Under the pieces are notes generated by a model. The model did not search any database, was not told the origin of the DNA, and saw only the letters and a program-made list of their open reading frames with translations. This document shows, piece by piece, positions 47,567 through 59,800 of a DNA stretch of 64,000 bases; within the stretch, counting starts at the first letter, position 1; each line of letters opens with the position of its first letter. Position numbers and translations under genes: made by a program. The DNA comes from Diplosphaera chodatii (lineage: Eukaryota; Chlorophyta; Trebouxiophyceae; Prasiolales; Stichococcaceae): assembly GCA_032358165.1 (NCBI GenBank), contig JAALGY010000036.1:558001-622000 (forward strand). Reading direction: 5' to 3'.

Positions 47567-50500
47567 ATGTCACTCCAGTGGCTGCCGCTGCCCAGGGTAC
47601 GTGAAGTCTCTGTATCATTGCCGGAAACTGCGCAGGTGGGTGAACCATACACAAGCCGTCTGTGTGATTGTTGCGGACCGTGTGATAATGCAGGTGCCCC
47701 GGTAGGTGGACTGAGCGTGAAGCCTTCAGAGTACCCTCAGGTCGGTTGCTACTACGATGAGCACATTTGCTCATGCAACATGCTCATGTGCAGCTGCTGC
47801 GAGCGGTGAAGCCAGCGGTCACTCCGATCAACACATAGGTGCATGCCCCGAAGCTTTGCATCTCAAGCAAGTTAAGTTTGCTGGCATCGGCAGGTGCGAC
47901 GGGACGAGAGCGTTGTGGAAGACCACTTTGGCATCGAGGTCGCTGACCCGTACCGCTGGTTGGAGGACCCCGATTCACAGGAGACCAAAGCATGTGCGGC
48001 ATAGTGCTACAGTGCTGGTAGACATTACACATCGAACGCCATGCTGACGTTATACAGGCTAGCAGTGCTATGCTGACGGAGGTTGCGTTGACAGGATATC
48101 CTTGCAATGCAGTTGTCGACACTCAGAATGCGCTCACGGATGGGGTGCTGGCGCGCTGCAGCAGCCGCGATAAGTTTGCGGGACTTATGCGGCAGCTGTA
48201 CGACTACCCCAAGTATGGAACACCCAGCCGGCATGGGGACCGCTACACCTACTCCTACAACACGGGGCTGCAGGTGCGCTGGGCATTTGGGTGCAGCGTG
48301 CACCATGCTGTGCGGCAATGTGCATGGCATGACAAGATTCCACTCAAGGTAGATTTCGAGAAAAACTTGCAAACTGCAACGATCGCTGCAGGCGCAAAGC
48401 GTGGTTTACTCACAACGCACGCTTGACGGCGAGGCCGTCGTCCTCATTGACCCAAACAAGCTGTCGGATGATGGCACGGTAGTTTTGCAGTGTTGCAATG
48501 CTGCAGCTGCCATCTGATGCATGTACACCATGACTTTGCTGAACTGGGCTGCAAGTATCGAACGCATGCTGCAGATTGCGCTCATGGGGAGTGCCTTCAG
48601 CGAGAATGGTCGCCTGTTTGCCTACTCGCTGTCATCTGGCGGCTCAGGTCGGCAAGCTTTCCTTGCAACTGCAGCAGACAGCAGCCACAACCTTCGAACC
48701 GCAACACCTGCCCGATTGCCCTAGTTGAACACAGTGATCATCCCAGTGCACTGAACGGCAACAACTGCAATGAACAGACTGGCGGACGATCAAGTTCATG
48801 GAGGTGGACCAGGAGAGCGGCGCCACGACAGACTTGACGGACACACTGGAGGACGTCAAGTTCAGCAGCATGGCCTGGACGCATGACCATAAGTGAGCGG
48901 CCTGCTGGCAACTTGCCTGAAGGCTGTGGAGCACAACGACGAGGCTTCATCGACCTCATTGTAGCGTCTGTAGCGGAGCTGGCTTGCGTCTGCCATGCAG
49001 GGGCCTGTTCTACAACCGCTTTGTCAGGTCCGGCAAGGGAGCAGGAGAGGCGGGCACAGAGACGGACATCAACCTGCGCCAGCAGCTCGTCTACCACAAG
49101 CTGGGCACGCCACAGGTCGGGCATGCAAGTCACCGCTGCACAGAACCCTACTCTGGCAGGCGTTACCTGGTGTCTGACTCTGTCAACAGAGCAGCCTCAG
49201 GCACAGCCAACACCTGGTTCACGTTGACACGACACTCACATTTGTGTAGGAGGAGGACATCACGGTGCTCGCGGCGCCGGAAGAGGAGCCGGAGTGGATG
49301 CTGGGCGCCCAGATCACAGATGATGGCAGGTCAGGCCCTTGCTGTGCAAGTCCATGCTAGGTTATCTGCCGCAATAATGCAGTCGTGCAAGACACCAGGC
49401 AGAGCACTGCATTTGATTGGCGAACATGAGATGCAATGTGGGGTGGCAGACTCTGAAGTACACCATTCAGGTACCTGCTCATCTCCGTGGGCAGCGGGTG
49501 TGAGCCCGCCAATCAGCTGTGGTACGTGGACTTGGACGTACTGCCCCGCGGCTCAGATGGTGCTCTTGATCTGAAGGGCTACGACCACTTTGCCAAGACC
49601 GGCAGGAAGCTGCCAGTCACAAAGGTGCCGCTCTGTAAACATCAGTGTCCAGTCGGCAAGACTGTTGAGATGTCCAAGAGTGTCATGGTCCATGCATATG
49701 CATGAAAGCAATTCTTGCAGCCAAATATGCTCTGCTGAGCAGCTGCTCAGCTGGCGCTGCAAGGCGTTGCTGCCATCCATCTGCGCTACACTTGTGCAAG
49801 CCGACAACCAGATTCGGTTTGTCTTGCTGCAGCTTGTTGACAACTTTGAAGCGCAGTATGCGTACCTGGCAAATGAGGGCACTCACTTCACGTTCCAGAC
49901 CAACCTGGCAGCACCACGTTACAGGTGATGCATGCATAAACAAAGTTGTGTCGATGTGAGGCAGCTATGGCAGCTGCAATCATCGTCACCGAAAACTCTA
50001 AAGTGCCTGAACCTTGACATGCTTCTTTGTGTACCGTTTAACAGCTTATGACCTCGCCACAATGCAGGGTTGTCGAAGTGGACCTGATCAACCCCGGCAG
50101 CCCCGACACATGGCAGGATGTGGTGCCGCAGCACGACGAGGACCTGCTGCAGTGGGCAGCCGCCCTGAAGGTGCCAGCACAGCAGCTGTCACTGTATCAC
50201 GGGTGTTGTGCTGTTCACTGCGGGCAGCTCGTGCAATGAGCGCAGCCCTTTTGGCACCGGCTGGCAAGCAGGATGCACACGCTCCATTGCACCCGCATGG
50301 ACAGAACAATGCTGCCTAGTCACACGCAGGGCGACAACCTGGTGATGTGCTACCTGCGGGACGTCCGCAGCGCGCTTGAGCTCCGCAGCCTCGTGCGCCA
50401 CCACCGCAAATGCGTTTCCCTGTCGCTTGCCTTGATGTTGCCTGCTGATATTACCTGCCTGCCCTGACAAATTCTGGAGGAAATCTGATGAAGTGGTGAC

Positions 50501-53352
50501 TCATGACAACGTCAGAAGCCGATGCGTATGCATGTTTGCTGGCTGTTGTTGCACAACAATCTGCCGCTGTCTGACTGGGACCCAACAATGCATGTGTATA
50601 TGTGCTATGCAGGCGAGTGGCGACCTGCGCTCAGTGTTGCCACTGCCGGGCATTGGGTCAGTCAACGGATTCAGTGGGGACCGCAAGCACAGCCAGGCCT
50701 TTTTCAAGTTCACTTCGTTCAACGAGCCTGGTGCCATCTACAGGTGCGAGTGCAAACATGAGATATCAACAACACTTGTATGTCATAGAGGCATCATACA
50801 GCTGACCTGACCAGCGAAATGCATCGAGCTGGCCTCATCACGGTACTTCCTATAACTTGCCTGGATTGGCGCTGGCATGTGCCCATGAAGCAAGTGCTGA
50901 GCATGCTCCCCGAACATCCGATGTCCGCATCACTAGTTCATGTCGTTCTGAACACCCAACTGCTCGAAGTCAGTTGCACGAACTCATCAGAGTGCTTGGT
51001 CCAAGCACAGTCACACCTCCCATGTTCCCGTTGAGTCTTGAAGAAGATGTTGAATAGTGTCGTGGACAGCAGATCCCTTTTGAGGACGCCCAATGCCTGA
51101 TGCCTGCTCCCAGCATGCTGCCCTTCAATCGTTGCGCCTATGCCACCGTCCATGTGTCGAGTCGAGAGCGTGTCTTGGTGTCCGCTGCCATAGATAGCCA
51201 GGGCAGTGTGCCTTCTGCTGATGAAAACTCTGACATACGCCAGACATGCTTCATCTGCAGGTTTGATGCTGATCAGCCAGAGCGTCAGCCGAAGATATTC
51301 CGGCGCATCAAGCTGAATGTCGACATGTCGCCAGACGACTTGGTGACCACACAGGTGCCGCTGGCTGCTTCAACAGTTACTGAGGTTGATGCAGTGTTTG
51401 TGTTGATCTGAACCTTTGGCAGATGCGCGCCTCATGCCCTGCAGGAATTTTTCCACAGCAAAGATGGCACACGGGTCCCAATGTTTGTGGTGCACAGCAA
51501 GGGACTGCGCCGGACTGGCAACAACCCAACGCTGCTGTATGGCTACGGAGGTATCCTTCACTTGCAACAGCTAAGCTATCAGTGTCTGCAATGAGATCAC
51601 CTTCACGACTCTCGCCATTCACAGTGTTTACACAAGACAGACGGTGCACGATGCAGGGTTCAACATCAGCCTTGAGCCGGGGTTCAGTGTCTCGCGGCTG
51701 GCCTTTATCCTGGCGTACGGTGGTGTAGTGGCGGTGGCAAATCTGAGGTGCTTTGCAGAAATGCCACTCTAGACAGCCAACTGTCCTAGGACATCCTCCT
51801 ATGCGGACCTGTCAAGCCTAGAGAGTCGAAGGCAACCAGCACTGGAACTGGTTCCCCCTCCAGGGGCGGGGGCGAGTACGGGCGGGACTGGCGGGACGCC
51901 GGGTCCCGGGGCAACAAGCAGAACGTGTTCGACGACTTCCAGGCGGCGGCGGAGCACCTGCACGCGCAGGGCTACAGCAGCCCGGCCACCACCACCATCC
52001 AGGTGGGTCTCTCAGATGAACTGCACCACACCCGCAAAATGCTGCACCATGTGCCTGGGCACCCAGGTGCAGTATGCAATAGTCATACCTATCCCTGTGC
52101 AGTACAAGCAGGTGCTGGCTGAGGTGCTGATACACATGCCATTGGGTTCAGGAGCGGCGGGATATGCTGCAGCGTCCCTGTGCGATAAGAGCAGGCGTTG
52201 CTGAGGTGCTGATACACATGCCATTGGGTTCAGAAGTGGCGGGTTCTGCTGCAGGGTGGCTCCAACGGCGGCCTGCTGGTGGCGGCGTGCGCCAACCAGC
52301 GGCCCGACCAGTTCGCGGCAGTGCTCGCGCAAGTACGACTTGGAAACGTCGCATGAAACGTCTGCATTGTGACCGTACGTGCTGCAGAAGAGAGTCGCAT
52401 GCAGCTGGCTGATGTAGGACCAACCCCTGCCCACACAGGTGGGCGTGATGGACATGCTGCGCTTCCACAAATTCACAATTGTGCGTCATCAAATCTCTGA
52501 CCACATGTCTGCTCCTGTGTCACCTTTGCCCATCATACCAATGCTGTAACCTTGTGTGCCTGTCCCTTGATCAGTTGGGCAATCAACACATGTAGTTGTA
52601 TCATGCGAATTTGACAGTTGCGAGTAGCATGCCTTCCTCAGGGGCACGCCTGGTGTAGTGACTATGGAAACCCCGACACTGTGGAGGGTTTCGAGTGGGT
52701 GTACCCATACAGCCCCCTGCACAATGTGCGGCAGCCAACGGGCGGCACACGACAGTACCCAGCGATGCTCATAACGACAGGTGTGTACCAGTCTCGAGGC
52801 TGTGCCGCTTTGAATGGGTGACTCGGAGCTCAATAGCTGAATCTTGTTTTGGCAGGCATGTGCCGTGTACCTACTCGTGCTGCACTCCTGCAGGCGACCA
52901 CGATGACAGGGTATCGCCGCTGCATAGCCACAAGCTGACGGCCACCCTGCAGCACACACTTGCCGGCAGCCCCGACAGCCCGCAGACCAACCCTCTGGTG
53001 AGTTTATGCATCAGTGTTTGCTATGCAGCTGCATCACATGACATCCTAGGCTGACAGTCAACGAGCACGTGCAGTTCAACTGGTTCATTTCGTGCCGAGT
53101 TCCTATAAATCTAAAACTCGGCATGGCATGAACCATTTGCTTTGTATAAGGAGGGCTCGACCGAACACGGTGCACTCAATCATGCAGGTGTCCCGCATTG
53201 AGGTCCGCGCCGGCCACGGCAGTGGCAAGCCCACGGAGAAGGTCCTTGCAGAGGCGGCGGACATGTTCAGCTTCGCGGCAGCCGCCATGAAGGCGCCCTG
53301 GGTCGGCATGGGCACGGAGCAGCAGCACGGCTCGCCGAATGGGACCGCCTGA
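47567..53352 (+). CDS. Prolyl oligopeptidase (S9A serine peptidase)
   Basis: Cytosolic-type serine peptidase that cuts short peptides after proline. Twenty-two exons: 47567-47740, 47894-47993, 48113-48273, 48392-48478, 48575-48647, 48778-48892, 49001-49115, 49250-49329, 49471-49624, 49833-49924, 50068-50170, 50330-50392, 50613-50743, 51261-51354, 51445-51550, 51657-51747, 51864-52002, 52255-52332, 52439-52480, 52642-52780, 52894-52997, 53188-53352. They join in phase to 801 residues. The usual length is about 710-730; the extra is mostly a 58-residue N-terminal exon that may be a leader. The order is an N-terminal helix ([11 protein letters not shown]), the seven-bladed propeller, then the hydrolase domain. 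The triad is Ser in GGSNGG (Ser codon 52261-52263), Asp in DHDDRV and His in GHGSGKP. Intron 17 holds a tandem duplication of its own 3' end. Confidence 0.93.
52092..52254 (+). repeat. Tandem duplication of a 3' splice region in intron 17
   Basis: Copy 1 (52092-52172) and copy 2 (52175-52254) are near-identical units of about 80 bp. Both start TCCCTGTGC and end TGCTGCAG. Copy 2 ends at the acceptor that keeps the GGSNGG exon in phase. Copy 1 ends in an equivalent AG 82 bp earlier, whose use would shift the frame. Confidence 0.85.
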
Positions 53353-53889
53353 GTGACTTGCTTTGCACACTGGCCGCTGGGCTAGCTTGGCCTGGATGCA
53401 GGTGCATCAGGTGGCATCGAGCGCAGGCGATGGACAGACTCTCCGTATCTGCTGTGAGCAACGCCAGTGTGGTAGTGTGCAGAGCTGCAGACCACCCGTG
53501 TTGTCAGCAGGGGATCCAGACCAGGGACCAGCAGGAAGTGCTGCAGGGGAAGGTGTGAGGTGCACACCTTGGCGCACTGTCCACCCACACAGCTGAACAA
53601 TTTGCTTGACTTGCATGATGTCGCATTGAATCAGTCTGTAGCATGTTTGTACGTGCTGTATGTGCATCAAGCTTTGCAGGATTATCCCTGAAGTACAACA
53701 TTGCAACTGTCGTGAAGAGACCAGGGTGTAATGTTTCCACCAAGGATTGTACCCTTCTCAAAGCACAGTACTCTGTAGTATAATGTACAGTCTTCCAGCG
53801 AGGGGTCTGCATCCTTGTCGTGCAGCTTGCGAACAGCAGCTGTCAGCCTGGGCTGATGCAGCTGCAGTGCTCACAGCAACCGACTCTGG
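53353..53889. other. Convergent intergenic stretch, no gene seen
   Basis: About 540 bp between the prolyl oligopeptidase stop and the stop of the unrecognised minus-strand gene. It is partly A+T-rich, as fits facing 3' untranslated regions. Nothing else could be supported. Confidence 0.45.
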
Positions 53890-56250
53890 TCATTGTTGCA
53901 CCGCTGACGGTGCGATGCAGCAGCACAGGCGCCGCCGAACGCTAGCGGCCCTGATGCCTGCTTTGCGGCTGGGGCCCGCAGGCAGCGGGCTGTAGTGGTG
54001 GTCCACCGCCGCCGCGTCTGCCAGCTGAACGGTCGACCACGAGTTCGGATGCTGCAGGAAGTCTGGGCGGGCGCCGTCGCCAAACAGCCAGTCCGACGCC
54101 TGGCTCATGTCCTGCAGGCGGCACCAGCCACGCATATGGATGCTGCCACGTGGATCAGAGCGATGCTTTGCATGTGACAGCAGAATGAGCGGGTGCCCGA
54201 AAACCTGCGCAATCACCTCTTGGTGCGTGTGCTTGCTCGGGCCACCGGTTGGAGAGTTGTCAGGCGACTCCGGCACTGCCGCCGCCGCTGCAGCCAGGCG
54301 CCGGCTGCTGAGGCTCTGCAGCGCAAAGGCGCTGCCACCAGACCTGCAGTTGAGGTTGGAGGGGTTCAGACTCAGCATCGGGGAACCCAAATAAGCACTG
54401 CATCGCTCGAACCGCGCATTTTCCAGCTGCCAACACAGCCACGCAGGTCCAGACAGGCACCTGCGCTGTGTTGTCTGGGCCTTAGTTTGGGCAGCTGTTG
54501 CGAGGGTTTGGCTGTTGACGCACCTGGAGCGCGACACGGAGGCTGCGGAGCTGTGGCGGCGGCGGTGCAGCAGCGGCGGCAGGCAGGAGGCCGGGTGTGC
54601 GCAGGGGTTCTTGCCCGCGGCAGACTGAGAGTCCGTATCGCCATCGTCGTCCCACCTGATGCATAGCCAGCCGTGCTGAGCTCGCTGCAGCAAGGCACTC
54701 TCGTCCTGCCTTTCGTTATGTGCCTGTGCTGCATTCAGTCGTGCAAGACGCATGATTGTGCGGGCTTCTTTTCGGAATGCCCGCTGTCGTCCACAGCTGC
54801 TGCATGTGACTGCCATTCAGCTCACCTGATGTGGCTGTGCTGCACAGCATCGCGCCCGAATGGCGAGGCCATGGGGTTTATGAAGTCTGCATGCGCAGCA
54901 TTTGCACCCGCCGCACCTGCCCCGCCGTAGCCCTCGTCATCTGTGAGCGTTCACCAACAGTATTACTAACGTATCCTCCATGAGGCTCAGGAGGCCTGAT
55001 CGTGATTCGGCTTTCATTACTAGCTTCACTTGTCATCGATCATTTCGGAAGGACCTTCTGCCTTTCAGACAGGCAAGTCGTGCCCGGTCTGCACAGTATG
55101 GCATCAAGCATCATCGGCTCGTTCTAGCAGCCTCACCTGGGAGGAAGGGAGCGTCCACAGGCGGCAACTCGGGCCGGCGCCAGCGCCGCAGAGGGTTTGT
55201 GATCGGCATCCGGCTGGCATCCGCCGTTTCCCAGAAGCGGGGTGCGAACAGGGCACGCTGCAGCTCGTGTTCGGAGGACCTGCAGGCCGCTGTCACATGA
55301 GCTCATAACGTTGTCAGCGGGCCGCTTTTAGCTGTGACAAGGGAGTGCTTCGGCTGCAAGCTGGCCGTGCGTGGGGTCCGTCTGACATGTGTCATCATTC
55401 GATAATCAGGGCATAATCCCGCCAGTTTCCCCATCGGTGGTGTCCACGAACGCGCGTCGCCCTGCACAAGCGCGCGGTGCTGCAACAGCTGTCCCCGCTC
55501 GAATATCCTCCAGAATCACGGACGCATCAAGCAAGGGCAAGCTAGGAAGCCAGCGTCTAGCTATGGATGTGGGGTTCGTGCACTATGTCGTGGATCTTAT
55601 CTTGCACTAGCCTCTGCAAAAGCTTCGAAGCGTGGAGGGGTGGCCTCATGCTGACCAACGAACATGAAAAGACGGCTGAGACACATGACACCGGTGTTGG
55701 GGACTTCAAGCTTGCATGGGAGCCATTGGTGGGCATTCACCATGATACTCTGCACTCGCTTTGGTGCACAGGCATCACAGCTGCTGCTGCAGCTCAAAGC
55801 ATGTCCAGGAACTGACTGTTGCGCATCTTGTAAGTCAAGTTTTCTGATGACCGCTCGTGGTACCTCTGTGTCGATGGCGTCCACGACGTGCGCAGCGGCA
55901 CCCACCCGCCCTGCGGCATGCTGCGCGGACCTCCCGCCGCTTGTATGCGCACACGTCGTTGTTTGTCACAGCTCGTTCCGGTCCAGTACTGAAGCCCGGC
56001 GCGCCAACCACGCGCCGCCCGGCGTCGAGCTGTCGCGGCGTGGGTGTGGCACCTCTGACCCCAGCGCTGCACCACAGGCGGTTTTGGAGGTTGCAGCTGG
56101 GCACTGCGGTTATGGGGTGAACATCGACTGTTTGCTGCAGAGCCTGTCAGTTGCGTCTTGCTCGTCAGCTGGAGTGAAGTTCTCGAATTACACCAGGTAC
56201 ACAACATGCCCGTGCGACATCGGGCGCGCACATGTCAGATCTCGGGGCCC
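53890..56250 (-). CDS. Unrecognised multi-exon gene, Ser/Ala-rich with a Cys-rich end
   Basis: I do not recognise the product. The last three exons are well linked. One starts near 54656 and begins WDDDGDTDS. The second begins with SGGSAFALQSL and ends QEVIAQ at about 54216. The last, about 54116-53890, reads DMSQASDWLFGDG, contains DHHYSPLPAGP, and ends RRRLCCCIAPSAVQQ with TGA. Upstream coding-like blocks are GYGGAGAAGA with ADFINPMASPFGRDA (about 54930-54850) and LQRALFAPRFWETADASRMP with a following Arg/Pro run (about 55280-55140). Weaker ones are DIRAGTAVAAPRACAG (near 55500) and VVDAIDTEVPRA (near 55870). The helix ending in SDWLF resembles a UBA-type end, but that is a guess. The Cys cluster could be lipid-modified. 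The 5' end and upstream exon edges are uncertain. Confidence 0.4.
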
Positions 56251-56869
56251 CTGATGAGAGCTGTACGTTAACCGCCGACAACCCGCACCGCATCAAATCT
56301 GAGTCCGACGCGGCTTTTGCTCAGGGCGTAATGCACCCACTGCCGCTTGCTGCACCTGCTTTGTGTCCCCGGCACGACTCAAAGCTCGGGTGTACCGCAC
56401 AGCTTCGCTCAGGTCCGGACGCCCCACCGTGTATTGCCGATGCTTGATATGGGACGACAGATGAACGAAAGCATCAACGAAGTAGCCACGCAGCATGTGC
56501 TATGAACAGCCTGATACAATTAGTGCGCACAGAGCCATATTACATTGGTACAGCGCAGCCAAACTTCCACCAGGCTTACAGGTTGGTTGACCCTCGCTCA
56601 AGACTAGGCATCCAAGGGACTTGCAAGTCTTCCTACTCATGATACTGTACACACAGGACAACCCATTTTGCGCGACAGGATGTCGAACCTGCTCTTCAAT
56701 GAAACAACAGCTGCAGTTGCTGAAACGCACGTCATTATTACGTGCAGCGCACTTCTCCCTTGAAAAGGCAAAGCGCCAGTGGATGCAACCACGCGCCTAC
56801 ACCAGTACGCCTGCTGACAGCTGCCTGCACAGAGTCTGCGCCGCCTCGCAGGACCCGGACATATCTGCT
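56251..56869. other. Intergenic stretch, no gene seen
   Basis: About 600 bp between the stop of the FN3 gene and the uncertain 5' part of the unrecognised gene, both on the minus strand. It should include the FN3 3' end and the next gene's promoter or first exons. No convincing exon was read. Confidence 0.35.
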
Positions 56870-59800
56870 CAGTAACCGCCGCCCGGGCGCCGCAGCGGCT
56901 GCGGCTGCCCGGAGTCGCTGCCGTACAGCTCGTTGTACACCAGCACCGCCAGCGCAAAGGCCGCCACGGCCAGCACCGTCCACTGCTCGTGTGAGCAGGA
57001 AACAGCATGTCACCAGCTTAACGAGGCATGCCATGCGCCAGAACCCACATCACAGCTTGTGCTGCAGCACTTGGGTGACAGGTGTAGGAAGGTGGTGATG
57101 AGTGCAATTCGGAAGACACTACAGGCAGGTGCTGTGACACTAGATGTGTCCGGTGGGGTCACATGTCACTGGAAATACATCAATTCCACCCGGCCGCACC
57201 TGCAGCAGGCCGCGGTGCTGCTTGTACTGCCGGCGCAGCCACTTGCCCAGCGGCACGCTGGCCGCCGGCGGCGGCAGCGCCCGGCTGCCGCGCACCTCCA
57301 GCCCTGCGCGGGCCATCGCACACACCAGGCCGTCAGCGCCGCTGGAGGCGCGTCTGCTCACAGCGAGCAGGCCTGCAGCTGGCGCCGCGGCAGCAGGCTG
57401 CGGTGCATCTCATCGCAACACATAAAACAGCTGAACATGTTGTCACGCACAGTCATGAAGGGCTTGACTGCGCTCTTCCTCTGTGGGTGGTTCCATGCTG
57501 GAGAGTTGCCCCACCTTTGGTGGTGCGCCTGCGGGCGCGCAGCTCAGCGGCGCCCCCGCCGTCGCTGTCACCCCCGCCCGCCTTCTTGCGCCCCCTGCCG
57601 CTTGCGGGCGCCAGCTGCTGCTGCGCGGCGTCCGCGCCCGCGGCCGGGCCCGCGGTCGGCGGCGCGGCGGCGGGCAGCTGCACGGCTGCCGCGGCGCTCC
57701 ACACGCCGTGGCCCGCGCCACCGGCGCCGATGCTGCGCACGCTGACCTGCAGCAGGGCGAGTACGTTTTGGAATCTCAGCAGCGCGTGAGATCGGGGAAT
57801 CGCAACACAAAGTCAGACCTTGCAGGCGCAAGAATGCCATCCCGGCCAATTATTTGCTGCATACAGCCCTGCATCCTACTACGCAGGGGTGCTGCACAGA
57901 GCGCGAGCGAGAGCTCCTAAGTCGAGGACCTGGTAGGCTGCGCCGGGCTCCGCGTGGCACAGCGTGCACTCGAGCACGCGCGCGCTGCACGTCTGCCGCA
58001 GCGCCTGGCCCCCCGCCAGCGGGGCCGCCTGCACCTCGTAGCTGGCGCAGGCCGCATGCTGCTCCAGGGGGGCTTCCGACGCCGGCCGCCAGGCGACGCG
58101 GATCGCTGCGCCCGTCCGGCTGCGAGCAGACAGCATGCGACTCATGCGCCCATGTCTGCTGCAGGAGCTCGTGGCTCGCCGGTTCAGCTTCGCACACAGC
58201 TTGGCTGGATTGCCAGCTGAAAGCATGCATGTGCAACCTGCCACAAGCCAGCGAGCAATGCATTGCAACCTGCTTGCTGCGGCAGCATCTGCGGCTGCTG
58301 CTGCTGCTGCGTCTGCGTGGGCGGGCTGGGCGGTGACGCCGCTCGGTGGCGGCGGCGGCGGCCTGGCTGTCGTGACTCTGGCGACCTGACTGTAGGGGCT
58401 GCTGCCGATGGCGTTGCCTGCCGAGAGCCTGCGACAGGGCGGAAACAGGGCGTGGCCGTGCAGCAACCGGCTGCGTCAGAGTGCAGGGAGCATGCAGAAT
58501 TCATAACGTGGGTCCCTACGCATCTTTTGGCAGGCACCTGAAGGTGTACTGCCGGCCTGGCTGCAGGTTGGCGACGCGCGCGACCGTCGCGGCGCCGCTG
58601 TACACCTCACGCCAGCTGGCACCGCCTCCCGCATCTGCCAGTGCCGCATGCAGTCTGCGCCCAGGGCGGCCACCCCGGGTCGTACGTCATGCTCATGGTT
58701 GGACGGCTGCCTGGCATATGAGCTCGCAGCTGAACAGGCCATGTGGTGACCTCGACACGTCGCTGAAGTGCACCTGTACAGGAGGATGGCGGCTCCATTG
58801 TCTTCGGCAGGAGCGTCCCACTTGGCCCGCACTGATGTGGCAGTCACCTGCAGCAGCAACGGCATCGCTCAACACAGATGGGTTTCATCCTATGCCAAAC
58901 GAGACGTTGTATTGGGCAATCTTCACGTTATATACTCTAAACGACGTCGGAATTTGCTTCAAGACTGGCATAATGCGAGCAGCAGTGCTGGAGGTGCTGA
59001 AGGACTGCGTGCCTGGCTGAATGAAGGCGCCTGCGGTGCGTCAGGCGCCGCCGGCAGCATGGCACAGGATGCGACCTCGCACCAGGGCCCGCTGCCGCAG
59101 GCGTTTGCGGCGCGCGCCCTGATGATGTAATCGCGCCCGTGCCGCAGCTCCACAACCTGCGCCAGCCGGCATTGCCTGTCAACGCAGAACCGTCTTCGTT
59201 GGATTGTGGAGACAGTGCAGGCTCCGGGCTGCAGACATTGCGGCGGCGGGCTTTGGCTGCTTTGTGACAGGGTTTGCGCCATGGCCCCGCTACTCCGGGC
59301 CTGGTGAGTGCTGGGCTCGTGAACCGCTGCCGGATGGGGCACCTTGCACGACAGCTCAGCGCCCTCGTAGGCCGTCTGCCATGGCGCGTCACGCTCCCGC
59401 CCCCGAGTCGGCTGCAACGCATACTCCACCTGGTAGCTGGTCACTGGTGCACCTGCGATGACCGATGCACAGCATGATGTTGCTGCTGGACCACTGCAAA
59501 GATGCGTGCATCACGTGGAAGCACACGCAAAGCGCTACACAGCTCCCATGGCAGGTCGACTTGGGCCAGCAGCGTGAAACTGGACCGCTACGAAGTGTCA
59601 CCATGGTCAGTCGCAGGCGGCTGCCAGGTCATCTGCAGGCCGCCAGCGCCGGCTGCAGCTGCTGCAAGGCCCTGGGGCGCTGAGGGCGCCACCTGCAAGC
59701 ATGCAGGCAACCAGATGCGGGACTCCGCCATCGGTGGCTGCCCTGGCGTTCTCACACAGTGGCATGAGGTGGCAGTGTGCATGCAACCCTGGCGAGGCTC

